This document shows positions 12,031 through 19,386 of a stretch of 64,000 bases of DNA, one piece after another. How positions within the stretch are numbered: position 1 is the stretch's first letter; each line of letters starts with the position of its first letter. Location of the stretch: the NCBI RefSeq assembly GCF_910592395.1, contig NC_088326.1, positions 6,827,001 through 6,891,000 on the forward strand, given 5' to 3'. A program made the translations under genes and the position numbers. This DNA is from Lineus longissimus. Taxonomy: Eukaryota; Nemertea; Pilidiophora; Heteronemertea; Lineidae. A model generated the notes under the pieces. It was not told the DNA's origin, searched no databases, and saw only the letters and a list, made by a program, of their open reading frames with translations.

Positions 12031-12250
12031 AGTAATATATATATGAGGTGATAGGAATAATAGGTATTTTGAAGCCATTTTGACCAAAGCCCTTACAGGC
12101 CTTTTTGTCTCAAAATGGCTTCAAAATACCTAAGAACCAGCCACCTCATATATATATTACTTACGGAATACTACAGCTCAATGGGTTAATTCCTTAAAAT
12201 AAATGGCCTTTTTACTTTCTTCATTATCCAAAATTCAAGGAAAAATTCAA
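12031..12250. repeat. Left terminal inverted repeat of the Polinton
   Basis: Matches 34724-34941 in reverse complement, with few differences. The outer 131 bp (12031-12161) is itself an imperfect palindrome: AGTAATATATATATGAGGTG at one end and its near-complement at the other, with the arms AATAGGTATTTTGAAGCCATT and AATGGCTTCAAAATACCT folding onto each other. Inner landmarks are GGAATACTACAGCTCAATGG and TTCATTATCCAAAATTCAAG. Confidence 0.95.
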
Positions 12251-12355
12251 ACAAACAGATGGCAGCACTGACGTAATTAATGTTAAACAGATGTTACCTT
12301 AAACAGATGTTACTTTAAATAGGCATAAATGTCATTGATCTAGTAGAAAGTTCAA

Positions 12356-12421
12356 TAGCCGAGTGTGTAAAGCATGGAGCTTCCACACATGAGGTTGTGT
12401 TTTGGCGTAGGTTCGTTTCCC
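12356..12421 (+). other. tRNA-like Pol III A/B-box pair (possible SINE remnant)
   Basis: TAGCCGAGTGTGTAAAGCA resembles a tRNA A box, and GGTTCGTTTCC about 50 bp downstream resembles a B box. The arms do not fold into a clean cloverleaf: the T stem pairs poorly and no acceptor stem is apparent. It may be a decayed tRNA-derived SINE head inside the Polinton, or chance. Confidence 0.25.
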
Positions 12422-12516
12422 GGTGAAGGCAACATATGAAGACTGGCCTATGCCAAGCTTGTTTACTGCGTCGGTTGTTTAGTTACATGTTACAATGAAA
12501 GATGTCGCTGAAAATC

Positions 12517-12750
12517 GGTTGCTAAGGAAGTTGAGATTGTCATCCTTGACAACGAGCAAACAAGTGTTTGCCGGTTGCTAAGGAAGTTGAGATTGTCATC
12601 CTTGACAACGAGCAAACAAGTGTTTGCCGGTTGCCAAGGAAGTTGAGATTGTTGTCATTGTACAACGAGCAAACAAGTGTTTGCCGGTTGCCAAGGAAGT
12701 TGAGATTGTTGTCATTGTACAACGTGCAAACAAGTGTTTGCCGGTTGCTA
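12517..12750. repeat. 56-57-bp tandem repeat with internal palindromes
   Basis: Units start at 12517, 12573, 12629 and 12686, with a partial unit at 12743. Each carries GCAAACAAGTGTTTGC, whose 7-bp arms GCAAACA and TGTTTGC pair around AG. The block lies in the non-coding left end of the Polinton, between TIR and capsid gene, where regularly spaced palindromes could be protein-binding sites (inference). Confidence 0.9.
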
Positions 12751-13524
12751 TCAAAACAAACTGTGATCGTTTGCGCATGTCCGTTGCTAAGATGACAGGA
12801 ATTATGGGTAATAACGTGTATGTATGTTAATTAAGGCTTGTATGCAGCCAATCAAATCGTTACACGTTGGCAGCCAATCAAAGGCCTTGGCATAGAGTTG
12901 GCTTGACACGTATTGACTGCATGCTACCTAGAGTGTATGTGCATGATCAAGCCAACACACCTCTAGAAAAGTGGACTGGTCCGTCAGTACACAGAAGAAT
13001 GCATGGCGTTGTTTACATAACAGAAAATAGCGTTTTATGTTAAGATAAAGTTTGCCAATGGCCTGTCTCTTAATCTACACATTTTAGGTTAACTAATAAC
13101 TTTTTAATCATGCAATTACAGCGAGTAATAGCGTTGTTTTAATGCAAAATGCAACCACGGTAACACGGCCATATTGACCCGGTTTTGTTTACAAGTTGAA
13201 ACCGGGATATTTAGCGTGTTAAACCAAGCATAACTACAAGACACGCAGATTAATATTTTAGGAATATTCTCTACAAGTTATTAAGAGCAGAAATGTAAGC
13301 ATCGAAGCATTATTGGCCGGTAAAACAGGCAAAAAAACAACATTGTAACAGTCTCGCTAGCTAGTATGGCGAAATGACAGATCTCCAAGTGCTTTCCCTA
13401 ATGATATGTGAGCTAGGTGATGACGTCATGGCAGGGAATTTTGAACTACTGGTAGTCAATGCAAGTGTTTTTTAGAGGCCTGCTCTTGGAACTATTATTA
13501 ATTTTACGAGTAAATAAATACAAG
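12751..13524 (+). promoter_or_regulatory. Non-coding leader upstream of the capsid gene
   Basis: No gene found. Two copies of GCAGCCAATCAAA (about 12845 and 12870), the second within TTGGCAGCCAA, give CCAAT-box-like or NF1-like sites. As the only sizeable gap between the left TIR and the rightward gene cluster, it is the natural place for a promoter. This is inference from position plus these words. Confidence 0.35.
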
Positions 13525-14822
13525 ATGGCCACTGGATATTTATTAAATACAGATAGAGCACATAGAATTCCACTCGGTTTGAAAGCTGAGAGGCAGCATC
13601 ACATCATTACTCATAATCCCTCTTCTGCTTATCCCAAAGAAACTTTGTATGTTAGAATACCGGCATTGCGGGAGAATACATTTTTTGTACCCAGGTCTCT
13701 TTATTTGTCTGCTGATGTAACCATTTCTGGTGATTCTAAAAATAGTGTTGTAAATAATCTTGGTAGAAATCTAATCTCAAAGATGGTGGTTAAGTGGGGA
13801 ACAGAGCAGATATTTGACCTTGACGAATACAGCAATTTTTCTACATTTAAAGATCTGTGGCTAACTGGAGAAGAAAGAAATGATAGAGTTTTTCAGGGTA
13901 TTCGATCAGAAAATCTTAGAGAATTAAGATCGGGAGTAGCTGAAGCTGATGTCACTGGTGAAACAGCTAATGAAAAGACACTAAAGGAAGTGTTTGATAA
14001 GAAGTACAAAATACCATTAGATTTTGAATTATTTCACCATCATGCTCCATTTTACAAGTTTCCAATTCAAGAAGATGTGATTATGCTCCATTTTACAAGT
14101 TTCCAATTCAAGAAGATGTGATTATTGAAATAACTTTAGCACCAAAGGAGGAAATCATAGTCACCACAACCACAGCTAGTATGGGCTACAAACTTGAAAA
14201 TATCAGTTTTGAATACGACACGGTTACTAATAAGATGATTGCAAATCAACTGAGCAACAAATACAACTCTGGTTTCTCGATATTTTATGATTTGGTAGAC
14301 CATTTTAAAACAGTTAATGTTACTGCTAATGAAACACTGATTAATGAGAACATCGACTTTCCAAGAATGTCAATTAAAGGATTATTGTTATTATTTGTGT
14401 CTGACTATGTGGATGGAGCTAGAGATTCAGAGAAGTTTGAAAACCCTAACATAAGTAAAGTACAAATCACAATTGAGGGTGTTGCCAATCAGGTGTTCCC
14501 AGAAGGAATGAGAATGATGGATCAATGTGAGGAGATCAAGAAACACTTCATGTCTGAAGATTTGAAGAAAACCCATGACTGTAACATGACAATGGAGAAA
14601 TACTATGGTGATTCTAATCACTATGGTTTATGGTTGGACCTGAGAACTTCTGAAGACAATAGATTACACGGATCAGGAAAGAAGCTCCAGAACACAAAAG
14701 ATGGTATTCAATTATCTATTACAAAGAAATCTGGAAAGGGACCATACAAAATGCACATATTCGTGGTTTCTGATGCCAAGGTAAACATCCAGAATTCTCA
14801 GATTGCTTCACTCCAGCACTAA
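13525..14822 (+). pseudogene. Polinton major capsid protein (double jelly roll), frame-broken
   Basis: Two ORFs in different frames abut at about 14100: an N-terminal part of about 199 residues (from ATG at 13525, MATGYLLNTDRAHRIPLGL) and a C-terminal part to 14822. Together about 430 residues, the usual size of animal Polinton capsid proteins. The N-terminal part has the typical capsid opening, with a region of alternating strands (LYVRIPALRENTFFVPRSL). The frame changes because 14043-14083 is tandemly duplicated as 14084-14124; 41 bp is not a multiple of three. ATG 13525 has A at -3 and G at +4, and is preferred over ATG 13459, whose extra residues look unrelated. The stop lies in the loop of the first hairpin of the repeat at 14811. 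The role is to build the icosahedral shell (family knowledge). Confidence 0.75.
14043..14124 (+). repeat. 41-bp perfect tandem duplication breaking the capsid frame
   Basis: 14043-14083 and 14084-14124 are identical (both begin TGCTCCATTTTACAAG). It is absent from other genes here and sits mid-domain. It is either a recent replication slippage event or an assembly artefact; its perfection argues that it is young. Confidence 0.95.
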
Positions 14823-14912
14823 GGTGCTGCAAGAACAAAGTTCGCTCCAACACTAAGGTGTTGCAAGAACAAAGTTCGCTCCAGCACTAAGGTGCTGCAA
14901 GAACAAAGTTCG
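14811..14912 (+). repeat. Three tandem 34-bp double hairpins at the 3' end of the capsid gene
   Basis: Units 14811-14844, 14845-14878 and 14879-14912. Each has a 6-bp stem with TAAG loop (CAGCAC/GTGCTG) followed by a 4-bp stem with AAA loop (GAAC/GTTC). In the middle unit the first stem is CAACAC/GTGTTG, a paired change that keeps base pairing. The capsid stop codon TAA is the loop of the first hairpin. Possible roles are 3' end formation or transcript stability (inference). Confidence 0.85.
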
Positions 14913-14941
14913 CTACAACATTAGATTTTCATCCTAATTAA

Positions 14942-15178
14942 ATGGATACATCTGGAAAGAAAGCTATCATAAATACACTGTATCAAAGTTTACTGTTGAC
15001 ATCAACAACAATTGGTTACTCTATGTTACTGAAAAGGTTCTTGAAAATCAATATCGGTCCCCCAAGTCAGGCCAACCTAGAGGAAATTATTAAACTGGGT
15101 GGAACTGTAGCTATTAGTAATGGAACATTAGAGTACCTTTACGATCAAGGAATCCTACCCAGAAATATTATGAAGTAA
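14942..15178 (+). CDS. Small conserved Polinton membrane protein
   Basis: 78 residues, beginning MDTSGKKAIINTLYQSLLLT. Two moderately hydrophobic stretches, about residues 10-28 (LYQSLLLTSTTIGYSMLLK) and 46-58 (IKLGGTVAISNGTL), suggest membrane association. From memory, similar short proteins sit between the capsid and penton genes of other animal Polintons; I cannot give a function. The start lies in TTAAATGG, shared with neighbouring genes. It follows the capsid gene by about 120 bp (filled by the hairpin repeat) and precedes the penton gene by 19 bp, so co-transcription is likely. Confidence 0.6.
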   Translation: MDTSGKKAIINTLYQSLLLTSTTIGYSMLLKRFLKINIGPPSQANLEEIIKLGGTVAISNGTLEYLYDQGILPRNIMK

Positions 15179-15197
15179 GAATAATTTACTTAACTAA

Positions 15198-15938
15198 ATG
15201 GTAACTGTAATGAACCTTGATTCCAGCGACTACCCGGATCAGAGTTCAAGTGATTTAACAGTCAATCTCAAGACTGAAATTCAAGATGCATGTAGCATCA
15301 CTTTAACTTTTGCAGTAATACCTTGTACATTTTACAACATCAGTGCGGCCAGGGAGAATAACCGAATCAAAGTTAAGGGGTTTGATGTGGCAGAGATTAC
15401 GCTACCAGATGGTCTCTATGACCTACAGAGCTTTTCAAAAGTATTTGCGGATAAGTTGAAAGAAAATAGTATGAGTCGAGGTGCTGTCAGATTTGACCTT
15501 GAAGAACCAACAGGTAAGGCCATCTTACACTTCCTAAAGAGAAAAAATGAGGTGCATTATCAGATCTATTTTATTGGTAAAAGCAATGAGTTATTTGGCA
15601 TGAAAACAGAATGGCCTTACCCTTCAGACAATAAAAGTAAGGATGATGTTGTAAGCGAGAAACCCATCAATTTTAGACCAATTAACCATTTTGTTTTTCA
15701 CTGTGACGAATCTACTAGTGTATTAAGTAATGGTGATACATCTGATGTGCTAACCACAAGACCAATAAAAGAAGCAAATTTTGGGGATTTAATAGCATAC
15801 ACCTTTGAGAAACCAATAGCAATTCCCTGTAAACCAAGATTCAATAAGCTGAATATTCGCTTAACGGATGAAAAAGGTGACATCATCGATCTTAATGGTC
15901 ATGATGTACAGTACCAATTGGTATTAACACATCATTGA
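15198..15938 (+). CDS. Penton-like minor capsid protein (single jelly roll)
   Basis: 246 residues. The opening MNLDSSDYPDQSSSDLTVNL followed by a strand region ending in PCTFYNIS is the pattern I know from Polinton and adintovirus minor capsid proteins. The C-terminus FNKLNIRLTDEKGDIIDLNG followed by QYQLVL is the typical last strand pair of the jelly roll. Length fits (about 250). It would form the vertices of the particle (family knowledge). The start is in CTAAATGG; the gene lies 19 bp after the small membrane protein and 22 bp before the next gene. The window holds a second, broken gene of the same type at 28391-29349 with a similar C-terminal signature. Open throughout. Confidence 0.75.
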   Translation: MVTVMNLDSSDYPDQSSSDLTVNLKTEIQDACSITLTFAVIPCTFYNISAARENNRIKVKGFDVAEITLPDGLYDLQSFSKVFADKLKENSMSRGAVRFDLEEPTGKAILHFLKRKNEVHYQIYFIGKSNELFGMKTEWPYPSDNKSKDDVVSEKPINFRPINHFVFHCDESTSVLSNGDTSDVLTTRPIKEANFGDLIAYTFEKPIAIPCKPRFNKLNIRLTDEKGDIIDLNGHDVQYQLVLTHH

Positions 15939-15960
15939 AACTAAAATTCGTTGAAATTAA

Positions 15961-16419
15961 ATGGCTGGCATTGGCATGTTATTTGGATCTGCAATAATCA
16001 ATGGATTAGCATTTACTGGATCTGGTTACCTTTTCAAGTCACCAGATAAAAACGGTTATGAAGCTGAAGTGAAAAGACATGATTTGGCTCAGGAGCAATT
16101 ACAAAAAGCTTCAACCGAATGGGAGGAGCATAGAAAGAGTACTATTGACTTTGTTAATCTTGAATTAAAGAGAGAAAGAGACGCTTCTATTGATTTTAAC
16201 AATACTGATTCAGCACTTACTGTTTACAATCATTTACATCCCGATAGAACTATAGTACTACCTCAGAGACCACAATTAAATGATTATTACCAACCTAGTG
16301 ATGAAATGAAGAAATACGAGTACCTATGGATTATCCTAGGACTTAGTGGTTTAGGATTAATAATTTATTATTTTACTAGGGTTAGAAAGACTAAGACCAT
16401 TGATGAGAAGCGGGACTAA
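15961..16419 (+). CDS. Conserved Polinton virion-type protein with terminal membrane segments
   Basis: 152 residues. N-terminal hydrophobic stretch AGIGMLFGSAIINGLAF (about 2-18), a charged, helical middle (DLAQEQLQKASTEWEEHRKS) likely to form a coiled coil, and a C-terminal membrane helix (about 122-140, YLWIILGLSGLGLIIYYF) with a basic tail. I recognise the RHDLAQEQ-like segment from other animal Polintons, but no function is known to me. The start is in TTAAATGG. Its last 4 bp overlap the end of the convergent ATPase gene, a tight 3'-to-3' arrangement. Confidence 0.6.
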   Translation: MAGIGMLFGSAIINGLAFTGSGYLFKSPDKNGYEAEVKRHDLAQEQLQKASTEWEEHRKSTIDFVNLELKRERDASIDFNNTDSALTVYNHLHPDRTIVLPQRPQLNDYYQPSDEMKKYEYLWIILGLSGLGLIIYYFTRVRKTKTIDEKRD

Positions 16420-17036
16420 GATTTTTGATGTGAAAGAGTAAATCCAAATGGATGTTGTAGTCTAATGATCAGTTTTGATCCTTTTTTCATCTTAAGTTCT
16501 TCTATGTAGTACTGTCTTTTCTCCTTAGGAATAACACTGTTTTCTTCTAAGGCATCTTTCATGGCTGATTCATCCTTATTAAAAAACAATACTAAAATTC
16601 TTATGTTCTCTCTGTAGTCCTTGACAACTGAATTGTACTTCTGAACTAGTAACCAAACAGTAAGATTGTAGTGCCTGCCAGAAAAGGCAAGATTACATAA
16701 CTCGGACACCTTCTTTTTTGTGTCTCTCAAATTAGCACAGTCATCAATTAGGAATAATGTGTTAGAACCAGCAAAGGTCAGAGTAGCAAATTGAAGCACA
16801 AGGTCCAAATTACTGGCCACCACTTCGGGATTAACTATGTAGACGCTCTTGTCTTGGTAAATCCATTTCCTGTCATATGTCTTATTGTTGAAATATGTTG
16901 GACAGAAAATGACTATGTTTTGGAATTTGTGTCGATACTCCTTTTCTAAGAGGTCAAGGGCAAAATATGTCTTACCACAATTGGTGACACCAGAAATTAG
17001 CATGTTATGTGGCTCGTAAATAAATACTTCACCCAT
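16416..17036 (-). CDS. Genome-packaging ATPase (FtsK/HerA, A32-like)
   Basis: 206 residues. Walker A is GVTNCGKT at about residues 16-23; Walker B is NTLFLIDDCA at about 93-102; a following segment, LTVWLLVQKYNSVVKDYREN, fits the sensor and arginine-finger region of A32-type ATPases. The role is ATP-driven loading of DNA into the capsid (family knowledge). Length is normal for Polintons. Its start codon is 4 bp from that of the divergent integrase, inside the palindrome CCATTTAAATGG, so there is no room for separate classical promoters. It is one of the few core genes of the element with no visible damage. Confidence 0.92.
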   Translation of the reverse strand: MGEVFIYEPHNMLISGVTNCGKTYFALDLLEKEYRHKFQNIVIFCPTYFNNKTYDRKWIYQDKSVYIVNPEVVASNLDLVLQFATLTFAGSNTLFLIDDCANLRDTKKKVSELCNLAFSGRHYNLTVWLLVQKYNSVVKDYRENIRILVLFFNKDESAMKDALEENSVIPKEKRQYYIEELKMKKGSKLIIRLQHPFGFTLSHQKS

Positions 17037-17044
17037 TTAAATGG
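17033..17044. promoter_or_regulatory. Palindromic divergent start site CCATTTAAATGG
   Basis: A perfect 12-bp palindrome contains both start codons: CAT for the leftward ATPase and ATG for the rightward integrase, separated only by TTAA. The same TTAAATGG word precedes or contains the starts at 14942, 15961 and 19387, with close variants elsewhere, so it may be a promoter or initiator motif of the element. Confidence 0.5.
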
Positions 17045-18180
17045 ATGTAAAGGATGACACACAGCAGTATCTAAGGGATTTGTACTACAACCCCGAGAGT
17101 CCTGTGGCTTACAGTTCTTTGAGTAAGATGTGGAAACAGGTCAAGGAAGATGGTAAACTTATTAAACAAAAAGAAGTTAAAGAATTTCTAGAAACACTAC
17201 CAACTCACCAACTACACAAACCGGCCATTAAGAAATTCACCTTCAGGAAAACAATGGTATCGTACATCGATCAACAGTGGCAAGCCGACCTGGTTGACAT
17301 GCAGAAATTCGAGAGTAAGAATAAAGGTTTCAGATTCATTTTGACAGTAATTGATCTATTCAGTCGCTATGCTTGGGCTCTAGCAGTTAAGAGTAAGAGG
17401 GGAGAAGAAATCAGAGATGCATTTAAAGTGATTTTAAGGACTTCGTCCAAGGAGCAAAGCTCTAGAGAAGCAAAACCAGTTGTGGCGATACCAGAAAAGA
17501 TCCAGTTTGATGACGGTACAGAATTCTACAACAAACACTTCAAGGAACTCTTAACAGAAAATGACATAGAATGGTTCTCTACAAAATCTGATAAGAAGGC
17601 AGCGGTAGTAGAAAGATTCAACAGGACTCTTAAAGAAAAAATGTGGCGTTATTTCACTGCTAAGGAGACAGACAAGTGGATCGACGTACTGGATGACTTG
17701 GTCAGTGGCTACAACAACACATTTCACTCATCAATAGGTATGAAACCTGTAGACGCCAGAAAGATGGAAAACGAAGGAGCTGTGTGGTACAATCTTTACG
17801 GTCTTCACCTCAAAGAAACATTTGGAGATCCAAAGTACAAAGTAGGTGACAGTGTAAGGATTTCAAAGTACAAGTCCATTTTCGGTAAAGGTTACATGCC
17901 CAACTTCACTGAGGAAGGATTCCAAATCAAACAGATCATCTTCACTCACCCTATCATCTACAAACTTGAAGATTATCATAAAGAGGAAATTCAAGGATAT
18001 TTCTATGAAGAGGAATTGAGTTATGTTCCTAATCCTGACCAGCTAGAGTACAAGATAGAGAAAATCTTGAGGTACAAGACCAGTAAAGGCAAGAAATACG
18101 GATTAGTGAAATGGAAAGGATACAGTGATAAATTCAATGAATGGTTACCAATTTCAGGAATAAAAAGCCTAAAAGACTAA
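17041..18180 (+). CDS. Polinton integrase (retroviral-type DDE, C-terminal chromodomain)
   Basis: 379 residues. Catalytic core motifs are WQADLVDMQ (Asp83), IQFDDGTEFYN (Asp157) and VVERFNRTLKEKMWRY (Glu191). The C-terminus, YKIEKILRYKTSKGKKYGL then VKWKGYSDKFNEWLP, is a chromodomain, which may direct integration to modified chromatin (family knowledge). It catalyses integration of the element, producing the 6-bp duplication seen at the ends. A double-hairpin repeat is inserted in frame at codons 133-141, between the first and second catalytic Asp, adding residues around RTSSKEQSSRE. The reading frame is intact; whether the loop tolerates the insertion is unknown. The start is in TTAAATGG. 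Confidence 0.95.
   Translation: MDVKDDTQQYLRDLYYNPESPVAYSSLSKMWKQVKEDGKLIKQKEVKEFLETLPTHQLHKPAIKKFTFRKTMVSYIDQQWQADLVDMQKFESKNKGFRFILTVIDLFSRYAWALAVKSKRGEEIRDAFKVILRTSSKEQSSREAKPVVAIPEKIQFDDGTEFYNKHFKELLTENDIEWFSTKSDKKAAVVERFNRTLKEKMWRYFTAKETDKWIDVLDDLVSGYNNTFHSSIGMKPVDARKMENEGAVWYNLYGLHLKETFGDPKYKVGDSVRISKYKSIFGKGYMPNFTEEGFQIKQIIFTHPIIYKLEDYHKEEIQGYFYEEELSYVPNPDQLEYKIEKILRYKTSKGKKYGLVKWKGYSDKFNEWLPISGIKSLKD
17438..17462 (-). repeat. Double-hairpin element in the integrase gene
   Basis: Stem GGAC/GTCC with loop TTC, 3-nt spacer AAG, stem GAGC/GCTC with loop AAA. The order is reversed relative to most copies, so the orientation is minus. In frame with the integrase. Confidence 0.75.
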
Positions 18181-18224
18181 AAACCTTAATTTAAAATCTT
18201 TTTATCCTTTAAATCAAGCTAGAA

Positions 18225-19067
18225 ATGGAAGGACAGATATTTAACGTTAACTATGGTACTGTCAATGTTTATCAGTATCCTGTTAATCAGTATCCTGTTA
18301 ATCAGTATCAACCATTAGTTTCAGGGCCTACATTTAAATGTGTTAAGTGCGATGTAACAAAACCTGAAAGTGAATTTGGAAAGAACAGACGTAATAAACT
18401 ACTTGATTACTGTAAAGAATGTGGTTCAACTGAAATCAAGAAATGTGGTAAATGTGGAGAAGTGAAATTACTAAGTGATGGTGAATTCGGTAAAGATGGA
18501 AATAGAGGTAACTGTAGATCATGTTTTAATTCATATTACAAAAAGGATTACCTTGACCAAAATGGTAATAGAGACAGACACAAAATTAGGGTTGGTCTTA
18601 ACCGCATTTCTAAGGGAGAGTGTACTCGAGCTCTGCTCTCAGGACGAAGTCCGACTGGTAATTCATCATTCAATCTAGGATGTACAGACAGTTTCTTCTC
18701 ACAGTGGTTAGAGTACCAGAGGAGTCTATCTCCAATAGGACAAAGTCCCGAGAACAGAGTTCGAATAGTAGAAGAAGAGTTGGATCATGTCTTACCAATC
18801 AAGGAATTCAAAGATAAACCTGAACTGTGCTTTGCTTGGTTTAACATTCGACCAATGTCTAAAACACAAAACAGGCAGAAGAGTGCTACAGTAGACTACA
18901 CACTATTTAAGGATCAATTGGACCGCTCATTTAACTTTATGGCCAATAAGCTTAATGAAAACTGGTTTGACTATCGAGACCAAAACGTGATAAACGAGTG
19001 GAGAAGGATAACAAACAAGTATTTTTGGGATAACCCAGAATTTAACGATATCCTTCTACTTAATTAA
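18225..19067 (+). CDS. HNH-type endonuclease-like protein with zinc ribbons
   Basis: 280 residues. After a short tandem repeat (PVNQYPVNQYQP, about 19-30), four CxxC pairs follow: FKCVKCDV, YCKECGS, KKCGKCGE and NCRSCFN, which suggest two zinc ribbons at about 38-105. The C-terminal half has ELDHVLPIKEF and FAWFNIRPMSKTQNRQK, the D-H...N...N/K pattern of HNH nucleases. A role in DNA processing is plausible, but I do not know it as a standard Polinton gene, so it may be acquired. Two double-hairpin elements lie in frame within it, at 18624 and 18738, the second immediately before the DH motif. The start context is TAGAAATGG, as at 28391. Confidence 0.7.
   Translation: MEGQIFNVNYGTVNVYQYPVNQYPVNQYQPLVSGPTFKCVKCDVTKPESEFGKNRRNKLLDYCKECGSTEIKKCGKCGEVKLLSDGEFGKDGNRGNCRSCFNSYYKKDYLDQNGNRDRHKIRVGLNRISKGECTRALLSGRSPTGNSSFNLGCTDSFFSQWLEYQRSLSPIGQSPENRVRIVEEELDHVLPIKEFKDKPELCFAWFNIRPMSKTQNRQKSATVDYTLFKDQLDRSFNFMANKLNENWFDYRDQNVINEWRRITNKYFWDNPEFNDILLLN
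18624..18656 (+). repeat. Double-hairpin element in the HNH gene (copy 1)
   Basis: ACTC, stem GAGC/GCTC with loop TCT, spacer TCA, stem GGAC/GTCC with loop GAA, then GACT. 33 bp, exactly codon-aligned (encodes TRALLSGRSPT). Confidence 0.85.
18738..18763 (-). repeat. Double-hairpin element in the HNH gene (copy 2, reversed)
   Basis: Stem GGAC/GTCC with loop AAA, spacer CGA, stem GAAC/GTTC with loop AGA. The second stem is the GAAC/GTTC variant, a paired change from GAGC/GCTC. Confidence 0.75.
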
Positions 19068-19094
19068 TTTTCATCTTTATCTTCATCTGAATAA

Positions 19095-19382
19095 ATGAAT
19101 AGAACTTGGGGTTACACAAAACGCCCACGTAATTGGAAAGAAGGATTAGAACGATTTCATAGAGAATTAGAGGCAGAAGTAGAGTCAAAGTTGGAGCCTG
19201 GTCCCGAAAAACCTTTAAAATCTTTAAAACCTGCTGGGTCAGAAAAACCTGCTGGGCCAGAAAAACCTGCTGGGTCAGAAAAACCTTTAAAATTTAATGT
19301 ACTTCAAAAACCTGTAGCGTCTGCAAGATCAACACTAAACACTAGAAATGTCAGAACAACTGATTCTAGTTATTCCCACTAA
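19095..19382 (+). CDS. Small basic protein with PEKPAG repeats
   Basis: 95 residues: an N-terminal basic part (RTWGYTKRPRNWKEGLERF), then three 6-residue repeats of the AGSEKP/AGPEKP type (18-bp tandem repeat around 19215-19285), then a Ser/Thr/Arg-rich tail. No domain recognised. The basic, low-complexity make-up could suit a DNA-binding core protein, but that is speculation. It sits 28 bp after the HNH gene and 5 bp before the next gene, which supports it being a real member of the rightward gene series. The start is in ATAAATGA. Confidence 0.5.
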   Translation: MNRTWGYTKRPRNWKEGLERFHRELEAEVESKLEPGPEKPLKSLKPAGSEKPAGPEKPAGSEKPLKFNVLQKPVASARSTLNTRNVRTTDSSYSH

Positions 19383-19386
19383 TTAA

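Noticed and set aside
12031-12161. Independent MITE at the Polinton border
   Set aside because: The same palindrome is present at both ends, its outer edges coincide with the 6-bp target duplication, and TIR similarity continues inward for another 90 bp.
12356-12421. Functional tRNA gene
   Set aside because: Box A and B words are present but the arms do not pair into a cloverleaf; kept only as a weak SINE-like remnant.
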